37,506 nucleotides of DNA. It comes from Comamonadaceae bacterium. Its GTDB lineage: Bacteria; Pseudomonadota; Gammaproteobacteria; Burkholderiales; Burkholderiaceae_C. Below are positions 9,384-17,492 of the stretch, piece after piece. Positions within the stretch are counted from its first letter, which is position 1, and each line of letters starts with the position of its first letter. Made by a program: the position numbers and the translations under genes. A model generated the notes under the pieces. That model was not told the DNA's origin and searched no databases. It saw only the letters and a program-made list of their open reading frames with translations. The stretch spans positions 1-37,506 of the forward strand of contig QZKF01000103.1 of assembly GCA_003599455.1 (NCBI GenBank), written 5' to 3'.

Positions 9384-10844
9384 TTACTTCCTCCAGAAGT
9401 GGCCGGTGAAGAGCACGAGCACCGTGAGCAACTCCAGCCGGCCCAGCAGCATCGCAAACGTGCACACCCAGATCTGAAAGCTGTTGAGCACGCCGAAGTT
9501 GCTGGCCGGCCCCACCTCGCCCAGACCGGGGCCGATGTTGTTGACCGTGGCGACCACCGCGGAGAACGCGGTCACGATGTCCAGCCCGGTGAACAGCAGC
9601 ACCATGGTCAGGCCCATGGTGGCGGCGCCGTAGATCAGCATGTAGCCCAGCACCGCCGTCATGACCGAGGTGGGCATGATCGCGCCGCCCAGCGTGACCG
9701 GGTTCACCACGCGCGGGTGCACGATGCGCACCAGTTCGCGACGCGCCTGCTTGATCAGCAGCACCATGCGCACCAGCTTGATGCCGCCGCCGGTGGAGCC
9801 GGCGCACGAAACGAAACAGCCCAGGAACATGAGCAACACCGGCGCGAACACCGGCCACTGCGCGTAGTCGGTGGACGCATAGCCGGTGGTGGTGGCGACC
9901 GACACCACGTGGAAGGCGCTGGTGCGCAGCGCCTCGGGGAAACCGTCGACCACGCCATTCGCCGTCAGCAGGAAGGCCACCAGCACGATGGACACCGCCA
10001 GCACGGTGACATAGGTGCGGATCTCGCGGTCGTGCGTGAGCGGGCGCAGGGAGCGCTGGCGCAGCACGATGAAATAGCGCATGAAGCTCACCCCGGCGAG
10101 CACCATGAACACCGTGGCCACCGCCTCGATCTTCGGAGAATCCCAGTGGCCGAAGCTGGCGTCGTGCGAAGAGAAGCCGCCCAGGCCCATGGTGGTGCAC
10201 ATGTGCATGAAAGCGTCGGCCCAGTCCATGCCGGCCCAGCGGTAGGCCAGCATGCAGACCACCGAGAACATCACGTACACGCCCCACAGGCCGCGCGCGG
10301 TCTCGGAGATGCGGGGGGTGAACTTGGTGTCCTTCATGGGCCCCGGCGTCTCGGCGCGGTAGAGCTGCACGCCGCCCAGGCCCAGCAGCGGCAGCACGGC
10401 CACCACCAGCAACATGATGCCCAGCCCGCCCACCAGCTGCAGGAAACAGCGCCACACGTTCACCGACACCGGCAGCGCATCCAGCCCCGAGAGCGCCGTG
10501 GCCCCGGTGGCCGTGAGCGCGCTCATGGCCTCGAAATAGGCCTTGGTCCAGCCGATGTCGGGCACGGTGTAGAGCAGTGGCACCGCGGCATACACCGGCA
10601 ACACCATCCAGACCAGGTTGACCAGCAGGAAACCGTCTCGCGTCTGCAGCTCGCGGCGGTGCTGCCTGGTGAAGTGCCACAGCAGCAGACCACTCGCGGC
10701 GGTGATCGCAAAACCGTAGGCCCACACCAGCGCATGGTGGTGCGCGTCCAGGAACCAGGCCCAGGCCAGCGGCACCAGGAAGGCCGGCGCGAACGCCAGC
10801 AAGATGCGCGAGAACACCGACAGGACGGGCAGAAAACTGTGCAC
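9384..10844 (-). CDS. trkH: Trk potassium uptake system, membrane subunit TrkH
   Basis: The K+-translocating subunit of the Trk system in the inner membrane. The 486-residue protein has about ten to twelve hydrophobic segments arranged as four M1-P-M2 repeats. The selectivity-filter loops are visible: LTATGATALSG near 115, CTTMGLGGFSS near 220, VATTTGYAS near 315 and TVNNIGPGLGE near 435, each with the conserved glycine. The start is GTG at 10844 (HSFLPVLSVFSRILLAF follows), without a strong ribosome-binding site. It lies 14 bp after trkA and would be co-transcribed with it, giving the channel and its NAD-binding gating subunit together. Confidence 0.95.
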   Translation of the reverse strand: MHSFLPVLSVFSRILLAFAPAFLVPLAWAWFLDAHHHALVWAYGFAITAASGLLLWHFTRQHRRELQTRDGFLLVNLVWMVLPVYAAVPLLYTVPDIGWTKAYFEAMSALTATGATALSGLDALPVSVNVWRCFLQLVGGLGIMLLVVAVLPLLGLGGVQLYRAETPGPMKDTKFTPRISETARGLWGVYVMFSVVCMLAYRWAGMDWADAFMHMCTTMGLGGFSSHDASFGHWDSPKIEAVATVFMVLAGVSFMRYFIVLRQRSLRPLTHDREIRTYVTVLAVSIVLVAFLLTANGVVDGFPEALRTSAFHVVSVATTTGYASTDYAQWPVFAPVLLMFLGCFVSCAGSTGGGIKLVRMVLLIKQARRELVRIVHPRVVNPVTLGGAIMPTSVMTAVLGYMLIYGAATMGLTMVLLFTGLDIVTAFSAVVATVNNIGPGLGEVGPASNFGVLNSFQIWVCTFAMLLGRLELLTVLVLFTGHFWRK

Positions 10845-10858
10845 GGTGAGAACGGGCG

Positions 10859-12250
10859 TCAGCCGAAAAAGGTGGCGCCCACCTGGAACAGCCGCTCGAC
10901 CTCGCGCACCAGGCGCTTGTTCGGGATGAACATGACGATGCGGTCGTCGGCCTGGATGATGGTGTCGTGGTGCGGCATCAGCACCTCGGACTTGTTCCCC
11001 TCGCCGCGCACGATGACGCCGATGCGCACCCCCTTGGGCAGCTTGAGCTCTTCAACGCGGCGGCCCACCAGCTTGCTGGTCTTCACGTCGCCGCGCGCAA
11101 TGCCTTCGAGCGCCTCGGCCGCACCCCGGCGCAGGCTGTGCACCGCCGCCACGTCGCCGCGGCGCAGGTGGGTGAGCAGCTCGCCGATCACGGTCTGCGA
11201 CGGCGAGATCGCAATGTCGATGGTGCTGCCCTGCATCATGTCGGCGTAGGCGCGGCGGTTGATCAGTGCCATCACGCGCCCGGCGCCCAGGCGCTTGGCC
11301 AGCATGGCCGACATGATGTTGTCCTCGTCGTCGCTGGTGAGCGCGAGGAACATGTCCATCTCGCCCACGCTCTCTTCGAGCAGCAGGTCTTCGTCGGCGC
11401 CATCGCCGTTGAGGATCAGCATGCCCGACGGTACCTGGCTGGCCAGGTACTCGCAGCGCTTGCGGTCGTGCTCGATGATCTTCACCTGGCACTGGCCCTC
11501 CAGCGAACGCGCCAGTCGCAGCCCGACCTTGCCGCCACCAGCGATCATGATGCGGCGCACCGGTTTGTCGATGTTGTGGATGGCGCCCAGCACGTAGCGG
11601 ATCTTCTGCGTGTCGGCCAGCACGAACACCTCGTCGCCCGCGAGGATGCGCGTCTGCCTGGTGGCCTCCATCTCGGTGTCGAGCCGGTACAGCGCCACCA
11701 CGCGCATCTCGGCGTGGGGGAAGCGCTCGCGAAACTCGCCGATGGTGTGGCCCACCAGCGAGCCGCCGTGCGTGGCGCGGATGGCGATCAGGCTGGCGCG
11801 GCCGTCGGCGAACTCCAGCACCTGCAGCGCCTCGGGGTAGCTGATGAGCTGATGGATGTAGCGCGTGACGGACTCTTCGGGGCAGATCACGTGGTCCACC
11901 GCAAAGCCGCTCTTGCCGAGCAGCCCGTCGCCTTCGAGGAACTCGGGTGAGCGCAGCCGGGCAATGGTGCTGGGCACGTTGAAGACGTCGTGCGCGACCT
12001 TGCACACCACCAGGTTGGTTTCGTCGTTGGCGGCGCAGGCGATCACCATGTCGGCGTCTTTGGCGCCCGCCTCCAGCAGCACCGAGGGCTGGATGCCGTT
12101 GCCCACCACGCCGCGCAGGTCGATCCGCTCCTCCAGGCTTCTCAGGCGGGCCGGGTCCATGTCGATCACGGTGATGTCGTTCTGCTCGGAAACCAGGCTT
12201 TCCGCAACGCTTTCGCCGACTCTGCCTGCGCCCAGGATGATGATGTTCAT
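10859..12250 (-). CDS. trkA: Trk potassium uptake system, regulatory subunit TrkA
   Basis: The peripheral NAD(H)-binding regulator of TrkH. The 463-residue length matches full TrkA with two RCK_N/RCK_C modules. The first Rossmann motif is IIILGAGRVGESVAESL at the N-terminus with the acidic TVIDMDP; the second is IMIAGGGKVGLRLARSLEG near residue 235. RCK_C domains occupy about 140-225 and 370-455. The start at 12250 (MNIIILGAG) puts the Rossmann fold at the N-terminus as usual; a longer in-frame extension reads into repeat sequence and is rejected. The upstream 326 bp contains two structured repeats, so its transcript may begin within or after them. Confidence 0.95.
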   Translation of the reverse strand: MNIIILGAGRVGESVAESLVSEQNDITVIDMDPARLRSLEERIDLRGVVGNGIQPSVLLEAGAKDADMVIACAANDETNLVVCKVAHDVFNVPSTIARLRSPEFLEGDGLLGKSGFAVDHVICPEESVTRYIHQLISYPEALQVLEFADGRASLIAIRATHGGSLVGHTIGEFRERFPHAEMRVVALYRLDTEMEATRQTRILAGDEVFVLADTQKIRYVLGAIHNIDKPVRRIMIAGGGKVGLRLARSLEGQCQVKIIEHDRKRCEYLASQVPSGMLILNGDGADEDLLLEESVGEMDMFLALTSDDEDNIMSAMLAKRLGAGRVMALINRRAYADMMQGSTIDIAISPSQTVIGELLTHLRRGDVAAVHSLRRGAAEALEGIARGDVKTSKLVGRRVEELKLPKGVRIGVIVRGEGNKSEVLMPHHDTIIQADDRIVMFIPNKRLVREVERLFQVGATFFG

Positions 12251-12304
12251 GGTGGGAGGATCATACGAGCGTGGAAGACCGTCCGGCGTCTGTTCGCCGC
12301 GACC

Positions 12305-12411
12305 TCGCTGGCGCACGGGTACAAGGCGCTCTGCTCCGCGGGTGTCCCCCGACGGCTGGTGCCGTCTCCTCCTTTACCCCGCTGCGCAGAACGCCTTGTA
12401 CCCGTGAGCGA
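12305..12411 (-). repeat. structured repeat element A (minus orientation)
   Basis: Read on the minus strand: an outer stem (12386-12406 pairs with 12314-12334, 20 of 21 positions complementary, the exception being a G-U wobble on this strand; TCGCT/AGCGA at 12407-12411 and 12305-12309 can extend it). Inside come a 3x3 internal loop GCA/GGA, a GCGGG/CCCGC helix, an unpaired GTAAAGGAGGA, an apical hairpin GACGGC-ACCA-GCCGTC (12351-12366) and GGGGGACA. The core blocks are identical to element B. The region lies upstream of trkA on its coding strand. No coding potential is evident. Confidence 0.8.
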
Positions 12412-12450
12412 GAAGCACCGCCGACACCCGCACGCTCCGCGCGCAAACGA

Positions 12451-12556
12451 GGTCAACGGCAGTGGGGGTGGCCGGCGCAGCGGGGTAAAGGAGGAGAGGC
12501 GGCGAAGCCGCCTCGGGGGACACCCGCGGAGCCGGTCGCCCCCGCTGCCGTTGACC
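12451..12556 (+). repeat. structured repeat element B (plus orientation)
   Basis: The inverted partner of element A, 39 bp away. Outer arms 12451-12476 and 12531-12556 pair at 23 of 26 positions, and the remaining three are all G-U wobbles on the plus strand. Then come the same GCA/GGA internal loop (12477-12479, 12528-12530), a GCGGG/CCCGC helix (12480-12484, 12523-12527), GTAAAGGAGGA (12485-12495), an apical hairpin GAGGCGGC-GAA-GCCGCCTC (12496-12514) and GGGGGACA. The stems differ in sequence from element A but the loops are identical. No ORF is evident. Confidence 0.8.
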
Positions 12557-12576
12557 GGACCAGCCGGAGGAAAAAC

Positions 12577-13704
12577 TCAGGCCAACGCGCGCTGAATGAT
12601 GATCTTCTGCACATCCGACGTGCCTTCATAGATCTGGCACACCCGCACGTCGCGGTAGATGCGCTCCACCGGGAAGTCGCTCACATAGCCATAGCCCCCA
12701 AACACCTGGATCGCGGCGGTGCACACGGCCTCGGCCATTTCGCTCGCGAACAGCTTGGCCATGGCGGCCTCCTTCAGGCAGGGCTGGCCCGCGTCGCGCA
12801 GGGCCGCGGCGTGGTGGGTGAGCGCGCGCGCGGCTTCGATCTTCGTGGCCATGTCGGCGAGGCGGAAACCCACCGCCTGGTGGTTGAAGATCGGCTGACC
12901 GAAGCTTTCACGCTCCTTCGAATAGGCCAGCGCGCAATCGAACGCGCTGCGCGCCATGCCGATGCTTTGCGCGGCAATGCCGATGCGCCCGCCTTCGAGC
13001 GCCGAGAGCGCGATCCTGTAGCCCTCGCCTTCGGCGCCGATCAGGTTGCCGGCCGGGATGCGGCAGTTGTCGAAATTGATCTGCGCGGTGTCGCTGCTGT
13101 GCTGGCCGAGCTTGTCCTCCAGCCGCGCGACCACGTAGCCCGGGGTGCTGGTGGGCACGACGAAGGCGCTCATGCCCTTCTTGCCGGCGCCCTTGTCCGT
13201 CACCGCGATCACGATCGCCAGGTGGCCGTTCTTGCCGCTGGTGATGAACTGCTTGACGCCGTTGAGCACGTATTCATCGCCCTCCTTCGTCGCCGTCGTG
13301 CGCAGGGCCGAGGCGTCCGAGCCCACGTGCGGCTCGGTCAGGCAGAACACGCCCAGCATCTGGCCGGCGGCCAGCGGGCGCAGCCACTGTTCCTGCTGGG
13401 CCGCGCTGCCGTAGCGCATCAGGATGGCGTTGACCGGGCAGTTGGTGACCGAGATCGCGGTGCTGGTGCCGCCGTCACCGGCGGCGATTTCTTCGAGCAC
13501 CACGGCCAGCGTCACGTAGTCCAGGCCCGCGCCACCCAGCGCCTCGGGCACGCAGATGCCGTAGGCGCCGAGCTCGGCCAGGCCCTTGTGCACGTCGGTC
13601 GGGAAGTGGTGTTCCTTGTCCCACTTCGCCGCGTGCGGCCAGAGCTGCTCCTGGGCAAAGCTGCGCACCGCGTCGCGGATCATGAGTTGGTCTTGGTTCA
13701 GCAT
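12577..13704 (-). CDS. acyl-CoA dehydrogenase, short-chain/butyryl-CoA type
   Basis: A 375-residue FAD acyl-CoA dehydrogenase starting MLNQDQLMIRDAVRSFAQEQL. It has the substrate/FAD segment CLTEPHVGSDASALRT near 125, GVKQFITSG near 150, and QVFGGYGYVSDFPVERIYRD near 335. It ends with CQIYEGTSDVQKIIIQR, which carries the catalytic glutamate of short- and medium-chain enzymes. This differs from the two other dehydrogenases in the window, which have the base elsewhere. It is the last gene of the long minus-strand run, 18 bp after the thiolase, and could oxidise a short-chain or branched acyl-CoA upstream of that thiolase. The substrate is an inference. Confidence 0.9.
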   Translation of the reverse strand: MLNQDQLMIRDAVRSFAQEQLWPHAAKWDKEHHFPTDVHKGLAELGAYGICVPEALGGAGLDYVTLAVVLEEIAAGDGGTSTAISVTNCPVNAILMRYGSAAQQEQWLRPLAAGQMLGVFCLTEPHVGSDASALRTTATKEGDEYVLNGVKQFITSGKNGHLAIVIAVTDKGAGKKGMSAFVVPTSTPGYVVARLEDKLGQHSSDTAQINFDNCRIPAGNLIGAEGEGYRIALSALEGGRIGIAAQSIGMARSAFDCALAYSKERESFGQPIFNHQAVGFRLADMATKIEAARALTHHAAALRDAGQPCLKEAAMAKLFASEMAEAVCTAAIQVFGGYGYVSDFPVERIYRDVRVCQIYEGTSDVQKIIIQRALA

Positions 13705-13722
13705 GGCCAGGTCGTGTCCGGG

Positions 13723-14910
13723 TTACAGCAGTTCGATCGCCATCGCCGTGGCTTCGCCGCCGCCGATGCACAGGGTGGCCACGCCCTTCTTGCCGCCACG
13801 CGCCTGCAGCGCGTGCAGCAGCGTGACCAGGATGCGCGCGCCGCTGGCGCCGATCGGGTGGCCCAGCGCGCAGGCGCCGCCGTTGACGTTGACCTTCTCG
13901 TGCGGAATGCTCAGCTCGGTCATCAGCGCCATGGGCACCACGGCGAAGGCTTCGTTGATCTCCCACAGGTCGACGTCGCCGACCTTCCAGCCGGTCTTGT
14001 CCAGCAGCTTCTGCGTGGCACCCACCGGCGCGGTGGCAAACCAGTTGGGTTCCTGCGCGTGGGTGGTGTGGCCGACGATGCGCGCCAGCGGCTTGCAGCC
14101 CAGCTTCTGCGCGGTGGACGCGCGCATGAGCACCAGCGCGGCGGCGCCGTCGTTGATGGACGAACTGGACGCAGCGGTGATGGTGCCGTCCTTCTTGAAC
14201 GCGGGCTTGAGGCCCGGGATCTTGTCGAGCTTGACCTTGCCCGGGCCTTCGTCGGTGCTCACCACGCGTTCGCCGCTGCGGTCCTTCACCGTCACGGGGA
14301 CGATTTCTTTTGCGAAGGCACCGCTCTCGGTGGCGGCCTTGGCGCGCGTGACCGAGGCGATGGCAAATGCGTCCTGCTGCTCGCGCGTGAAGCTGTATTT
14401 GGCGGCGCAGTCTTCGCCGAAGGTGCCCATGGAGCGGCCGGGCTCGTAGGCGTCCTCCAGGCCGTCGAGCATCATGTGGTCGTACACCTTGTCGTGGCCC
14501 ATGCGGTAGCCGCCACGGCCTTTCTGCAGCAGGTAGGGGGCGTTGGTCATGCTCTCCATGCCGCCCGACACCATCACGGTGGCGCTGCCAGCGGCGAGCA
14601 TGTCGTGCGCGAGCATGGTGGCCTTCATGCCGGAGCCGCACATCTTGGACAGCGTGACCGCGCCGGCCGACTTCGGCAGACCACCCTTGAACGCGGCCTG
14701 GCGCGCCGGGGCCTGGCCCTGGCCGGCCATCAGGCAATTGCCAAACAGCACCTCGTCGACCTGCGCGGGGTCCACGCCGCTGCGCTCTATGGCGGCCTTG
14801 ATGGCGGCGCCGCCCAGGTCGTGGGCGGACAGGCTGGCGAAGTCGCTCTGGAACGCGCCCATGGGGGTGCGGGCGGCGCCGACGATGACGATGGGATCTG
14901 CTGCGGACAT
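13723..14910 (-). CDS. acetyl-CoA acetyltransferase (thiolase)
   Basis: A 395-residue type II thiolase interconverting two acetyl-CoA and acetoacetyl-CoA. The nucleophilic Cys is in LSKMCGSGMKA near residue 90. Other family motifs are INEAFAVVP near 345, the catalytic His in NVNGGACALGHPIGASGARI near 350, and the second Cys in ATLCIGGGEA near 380. All are intact. In this operon the likely role is thiolytic cleavage of acetoacetyl-CoA made from leucine-derived acetoacetate; reverse use in polyhydroxybutyrate synthesis cannot be excluded, but no phaB or phaC is nearby. The start MSAADPIVIVGAARTPMG is the family N-terminus. It lies 30 bp after aceK. Confidence 0.93.
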   Translation of the reverse strand: MSAADPIVIVGAARTPMGAFQSDFASLSAHDLGGAAIKAAIERSGVDPAQVDEVLFGNCLMAGQGQAPARQAAFKGGLPKSAGAVTLSKMCGSGMKATMLAHDMLAAGSATVMVSGGMESMTNAPYLLQKGRGGYRMGHDKVYDHMMLDGLEDAYEPGRSMGTFGEDCAAKYSFTREQQDAFAIASVTRAKAATESGAFAKEIVPVTVKDRSGERVVSTDEGPGKVKLDKIPGLKPAFKKDGTITAASSSSINDGAAALVLMRASTAQKLGCKPLARIVGHTTHAQEPNWFATAPVGATQKLLDKTGWKVGDVDLWEINEAFAVVPMALMTELSIPHEKVNVNGGACALGHPIGASGARILVTLLHALQARGGKKGVATLCIGGGEATAMAIELL

Positions 14911-14940
14911 GGTGAAGCTCCTTGAAAAAGTGGAAAAAGA

Positions 14941-16752
14941 TCAGGCGAGCGCGTGCGACAGGAAGCGCCGGTCGCGTTCGTAGGGAAAAACGTCGTGCAC
15001 ATGGCCGGCGGCGATGCGCTCCTTGTGCGATTGCCAGAAGGCGGCGTCGAGCAGGTCGGCGTGGTGCCGCATGAAGACCTCGCGCACCACGGGGTTGCCG
15101 AGCAGGAAGGGCCCGAAGGTTTCAGGAAACACGTCGTGCTTGCCGACGGTGTACCAGACCTCGCCCGACATCTCGTCCTCCTCGTGGCGCGGCGCTGGCA
15201 CGCGGCGGAAGTTGCAGTCGGTGATGTACTCGATCTCGTCGTAGTCGTAGAACACCACCTTGCCGTGGCGGGTGATGCCGAAGTTCTTCCAGAGCATGTC
15301 GCCGGGAAAGATGTTGGCCGCCACCAGGTCCTTGATGGCGTTGCCGTATTCGATCACCGCGCGTTCGAGCTGCGCGCGCGCGTTGGCGTCGTCGCTCCGC
15401 ACCTGCAGTGCGTCGAACGCCTCCTGCAGGTAGATGTTGAGCGGGATCATGCGCCGCTCGATGTAGCAGTGCTTGAGGATCACCTCGGTGTCCCCGTCGC
15501 CATCGCGGTCGCTGATCTCGAGCTGGCTGGGCGCGAACTTCTGGATCTCGGCGATCAGCTCGTCGGTGAATCGGTCGCGCGGGAAACCGACCTCGGTGAA
15601 TTCCAGCGTGTCGGCCATGCGGCCCACGCGGTCGTGCTGTTTCACCAGCAGGTACTTGTCGCGGATCTGCTCGCGCGTGGTGTCCTTCTGCGGCGGGTAG
15701 TAGTCTTTGATGACCTTGAACACGAACGGAAAGCTCGGCAGGTCGAACACCAGCATGACCATGCCCTTGATGCCGGGCGCGATGCGGAACTTGTCCGACG
15801 AGTGCCGCATGTGGAAGAGGAAGTCCCGGTAGAACATCGTCTTGCCCTGTTTGGCCAGGCCGAGCGCGTTGTAGAACTCGGCGCGCGGCTTGCGCGGCAT
15901 CAGGCTGCGCAGGAACTGCACGTAGGCGCTGGGGACCTCCATGTCCACCATGAAGTAGGCGCGCGCGAAACTGAACAGGATCAGCAGGTCGTCCTCGCCG
16001 AACAGCGCGGCGTCGATCACCAGCCGGCCCTGGGTGTTGTGCAGGATCGGCAGGGCGAACGGCACCTCCTGGAAGCCGTTGATGATCTTGCCCACCACGT
16101 AGGCACCCTTGTTGCGGAAGAACAGACCCGAGAGCGCCTGGAACTGGAAGTTGGCGCGCAGCCGGCCGTGTTCGAAGTGGCGCTTCATCGCCTCCAGCAC
16201 CAGGGCCGCGTCGCGCTCCAGGTCTTCAAACGGCACGCGCAGGTCGAAGTCGCGGACCATGCGCAGCGTCTCGGACAACATGTTGTCGGCCGTGGGGTAG
16301 TAGCTGCGGTAGGTGGGCCTGGCGCTGGGCTCCTCGTTCTCGATGTACTCGGTCGAGACCGCCGGGCGCACGAAGATGAAGTCGTTCTGGAAGTGGGCGC
16401 GCCGCAGGATCTTGGTGGTCACCGAGTTGAAGAAGGTCTCGGCCAGCTCGGGCTGGTGGTGGTTCACCAGCAGCCCGATGTAGTGCAGCTTGACCTGCTC
16501 CCACACGTCCATGGGCTGCTTGTCGGCACCGAATTCCTTCATCAGCCGCATCACGCATTCCTTGACCCGCAGGTCGTAGAACTCGATGCGCTCGCGCTGC
16601 GCGCGCTGCTGGCCGCGCCAGTCGCGCGTCTCGAAGCGGTGCTGGGCGCGCGCGGACTCGGTGCGAAACAGCTGGTAGTGGCGGTTGAAGCCGTCCATCA
16701 TGGCCTTGGCAATCGAATAGGCCACGGTGGAGTCGAGTCGCTGGGGAAACAT
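14941..16752 (-). CDS. aceK: isocitrate dehydrogenase kinase/phosphatase
   Basis: AceK phosphorylates and dephosphorylates isocitrate dehydrogenase, diverting isocitrate to the glyoxylate shunt when cells grow on acetyl-CoA-generating substrates. The 603-residue length is typical. The N-terminal regulatory half is followed by the kinase-like domain with [22 protein letters not shown] near 330 (ATP site), and the catalytic aspartates in [12 protein letters not shown] and [18 protein letters not shown] near 465-490. All core motifs look intact. It sits between carbonic anhydrase (55 bp gap) and thiolase (30 bp) inside the ivd operon rather than beside aceA/aceB as in enterics, tying the shunt switch to leucine breakdown. 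Confidence 0.97.
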   Translation of the reverse strand: MFPQRLDSTVAYSIAKAMMDGFNRHYQLFRTESARAQHRFETRDWRGQQRAQRERIEFYDLRVKECVMRLMKEFGADKQPMDVWEQVKLHYIGLLVNHHQPELAETFFNSVTTKILRRAHFQNDFIFVRPAVSTEYIENEEPSARPTYRSYYPTADNMLSETLRMVRDFDLRVPFEDLERDAALVLEAMKRHFEHGRLRANFQFQALSGLFFRNKGAYVVGKIINGFQEVPFALPILHNTQGRLVIDAALFGEDDLLILFSFARAYFMVDMEVPSAYVQFLRSLMPRKPRAEFYNALGLAKQGKTMFYRDFLFHMRHSSDKFRIAPGIKGMVMLVFDLPSFPFVFKVIKDYYPPQKDTTREQIRDKYLLVKQHDRVGRMADTLEFTEVGFPRDRFTDELIAEIQKFAPSQLEISDRDGDGDTEVILKHCYIERRMIPLNIYLQEAFDALQVRSDDANARAQLERAVIEYGNAIKDLVAANIFPGDMLWKNFGITRHGKVVFYDYDEIEYITDCNFRRVPAPRHEEDEMSGEVWYTVGKHDVFPETFGPFLLGNPVVREVFMRHHADLLDAAFWQSHKERIAAGHVHDVFPYERDRRFLSHALA

Positions 16753-16807
16753 GGGGCGGGCTCCGGAGCGATCCGTCGGTGTGCGAAGCGCTCTGGAGCG
16801 GCGGCGT

Positions 16808-17467
16808 TCAGCTCTGGCGCACCGCGCCCACGCCGGCCACGGCGGCGCGGTAGGCCGCGTCGATCTGGTCGTTGCTGTCCACCGTCATGTGCATGTCGTG
16901 CAGCAGGCCATCGCGCAGGCCGTACACCCAGCCGTGCAGCGTGAGCGACTGCCCGCGCGCCCAGGCGTCCTGCACCACGGTGGTCTGCGCGACGTTCAGC
17001 ACCTGCTCGATGGCGTTGAGTTCGCACAACACGTCGGCCCGGTGCTGCTCGGGCGTGGCCTCGAGCAGCGCCGCGTGGCGGTCGCGCACGTCCTTGATAT
17101 GGCGCAGCCAGTTGTCGGCCAGCCCCACGCGCACGTCGCGCAGCGCGGCCTGCACGCCACCGCAACCGTAGTGCCCCACCACCATGAGGTGCTGCACCTT
17201 GAGCATGTCCACCGCGTACTGGATGGTGGAGAGGCAGTTGAGGTCGGTCGGCACCACCACGTTGGCCACGTTGCGGTGCACGAACACCTCGCCCGGGTCC
17301 AGGCCGGTGATCTGGTTCGCCGGCACGCGGCTGTCGGAGCAGCCGATCCACATGTACTGCGGGCTCTGCTGCTTGAGGAGTTCGGTGAAGAAGGTGGGCC
17401 GCGCGGTCACCATGTCGGCGGCCCAGGTGCGGTTGCGTTCGAAGAGATTCTTGAGTTCAGAGGTCAT
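16808..17467 (-). CDS. can: beta-class carbonic anhydrase
   Basis: Catalyses CO2 and water to bicarbonate. The 219-residue protein carries the zinc ligands of the beta class: Cys and Asp in [11 protein letters not shown] near residue 42, and His and Cys in [11 protein letters not shown] near 100. The dimer and active-site segment [11 protein letters not shown] lies between them. I chose ATG 17467 ([15 protein letters not shown]), the family N-terminus, rather than an upstream in-frame start. It follows ivd by 25 bp and precedes aceK. In this operon an obvious role is to supply bicarbonate to the biotin-dependent methylcrotonyl-CoA carboxylase; that link is inferred from context. Confidence 0.95.
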   Translation of the reverse strand: MTSELKNLFERNRTWAADMVTARPTFFTELLKQQSPQYMWIGCSDSRVPANQITGLDPGEVFVHRNVANVVVPTDLNCLSTIQYAVDMLKVQHLMVVGHYGCGGVQAALRDVRVGLADNWLRHIKDVRDRHAALLEATPEQHRADVLCELNAIEQVLNVAQTTVVQDAWARGQSLTLHGWVYGLRDGLLHDMHMTVDSNDQIDAAYRAAVAGVGAVRQS

Positions 17468-17492
17468 GAAAGGATCTCGGGTGGTCGGGTGT

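Noticed and set aside
12247..12456. Short minus-strand frames (about 60-70 codons) over repeat element A
   Set aside because: The frame follows the inverted repeats, is Arg/Gly/Ala-rich, lacks a plausible ribosome-binding site and is better explained by the structured repeat.
12271..14925. 884-codon plus-strand open frame across the repeats, acyl-CoA dehydrogenase and thiolase
   Set aside because: Antisense to two clear enzymes and built from repeat sequence at its 5' end; composition is that of a shadow frame.
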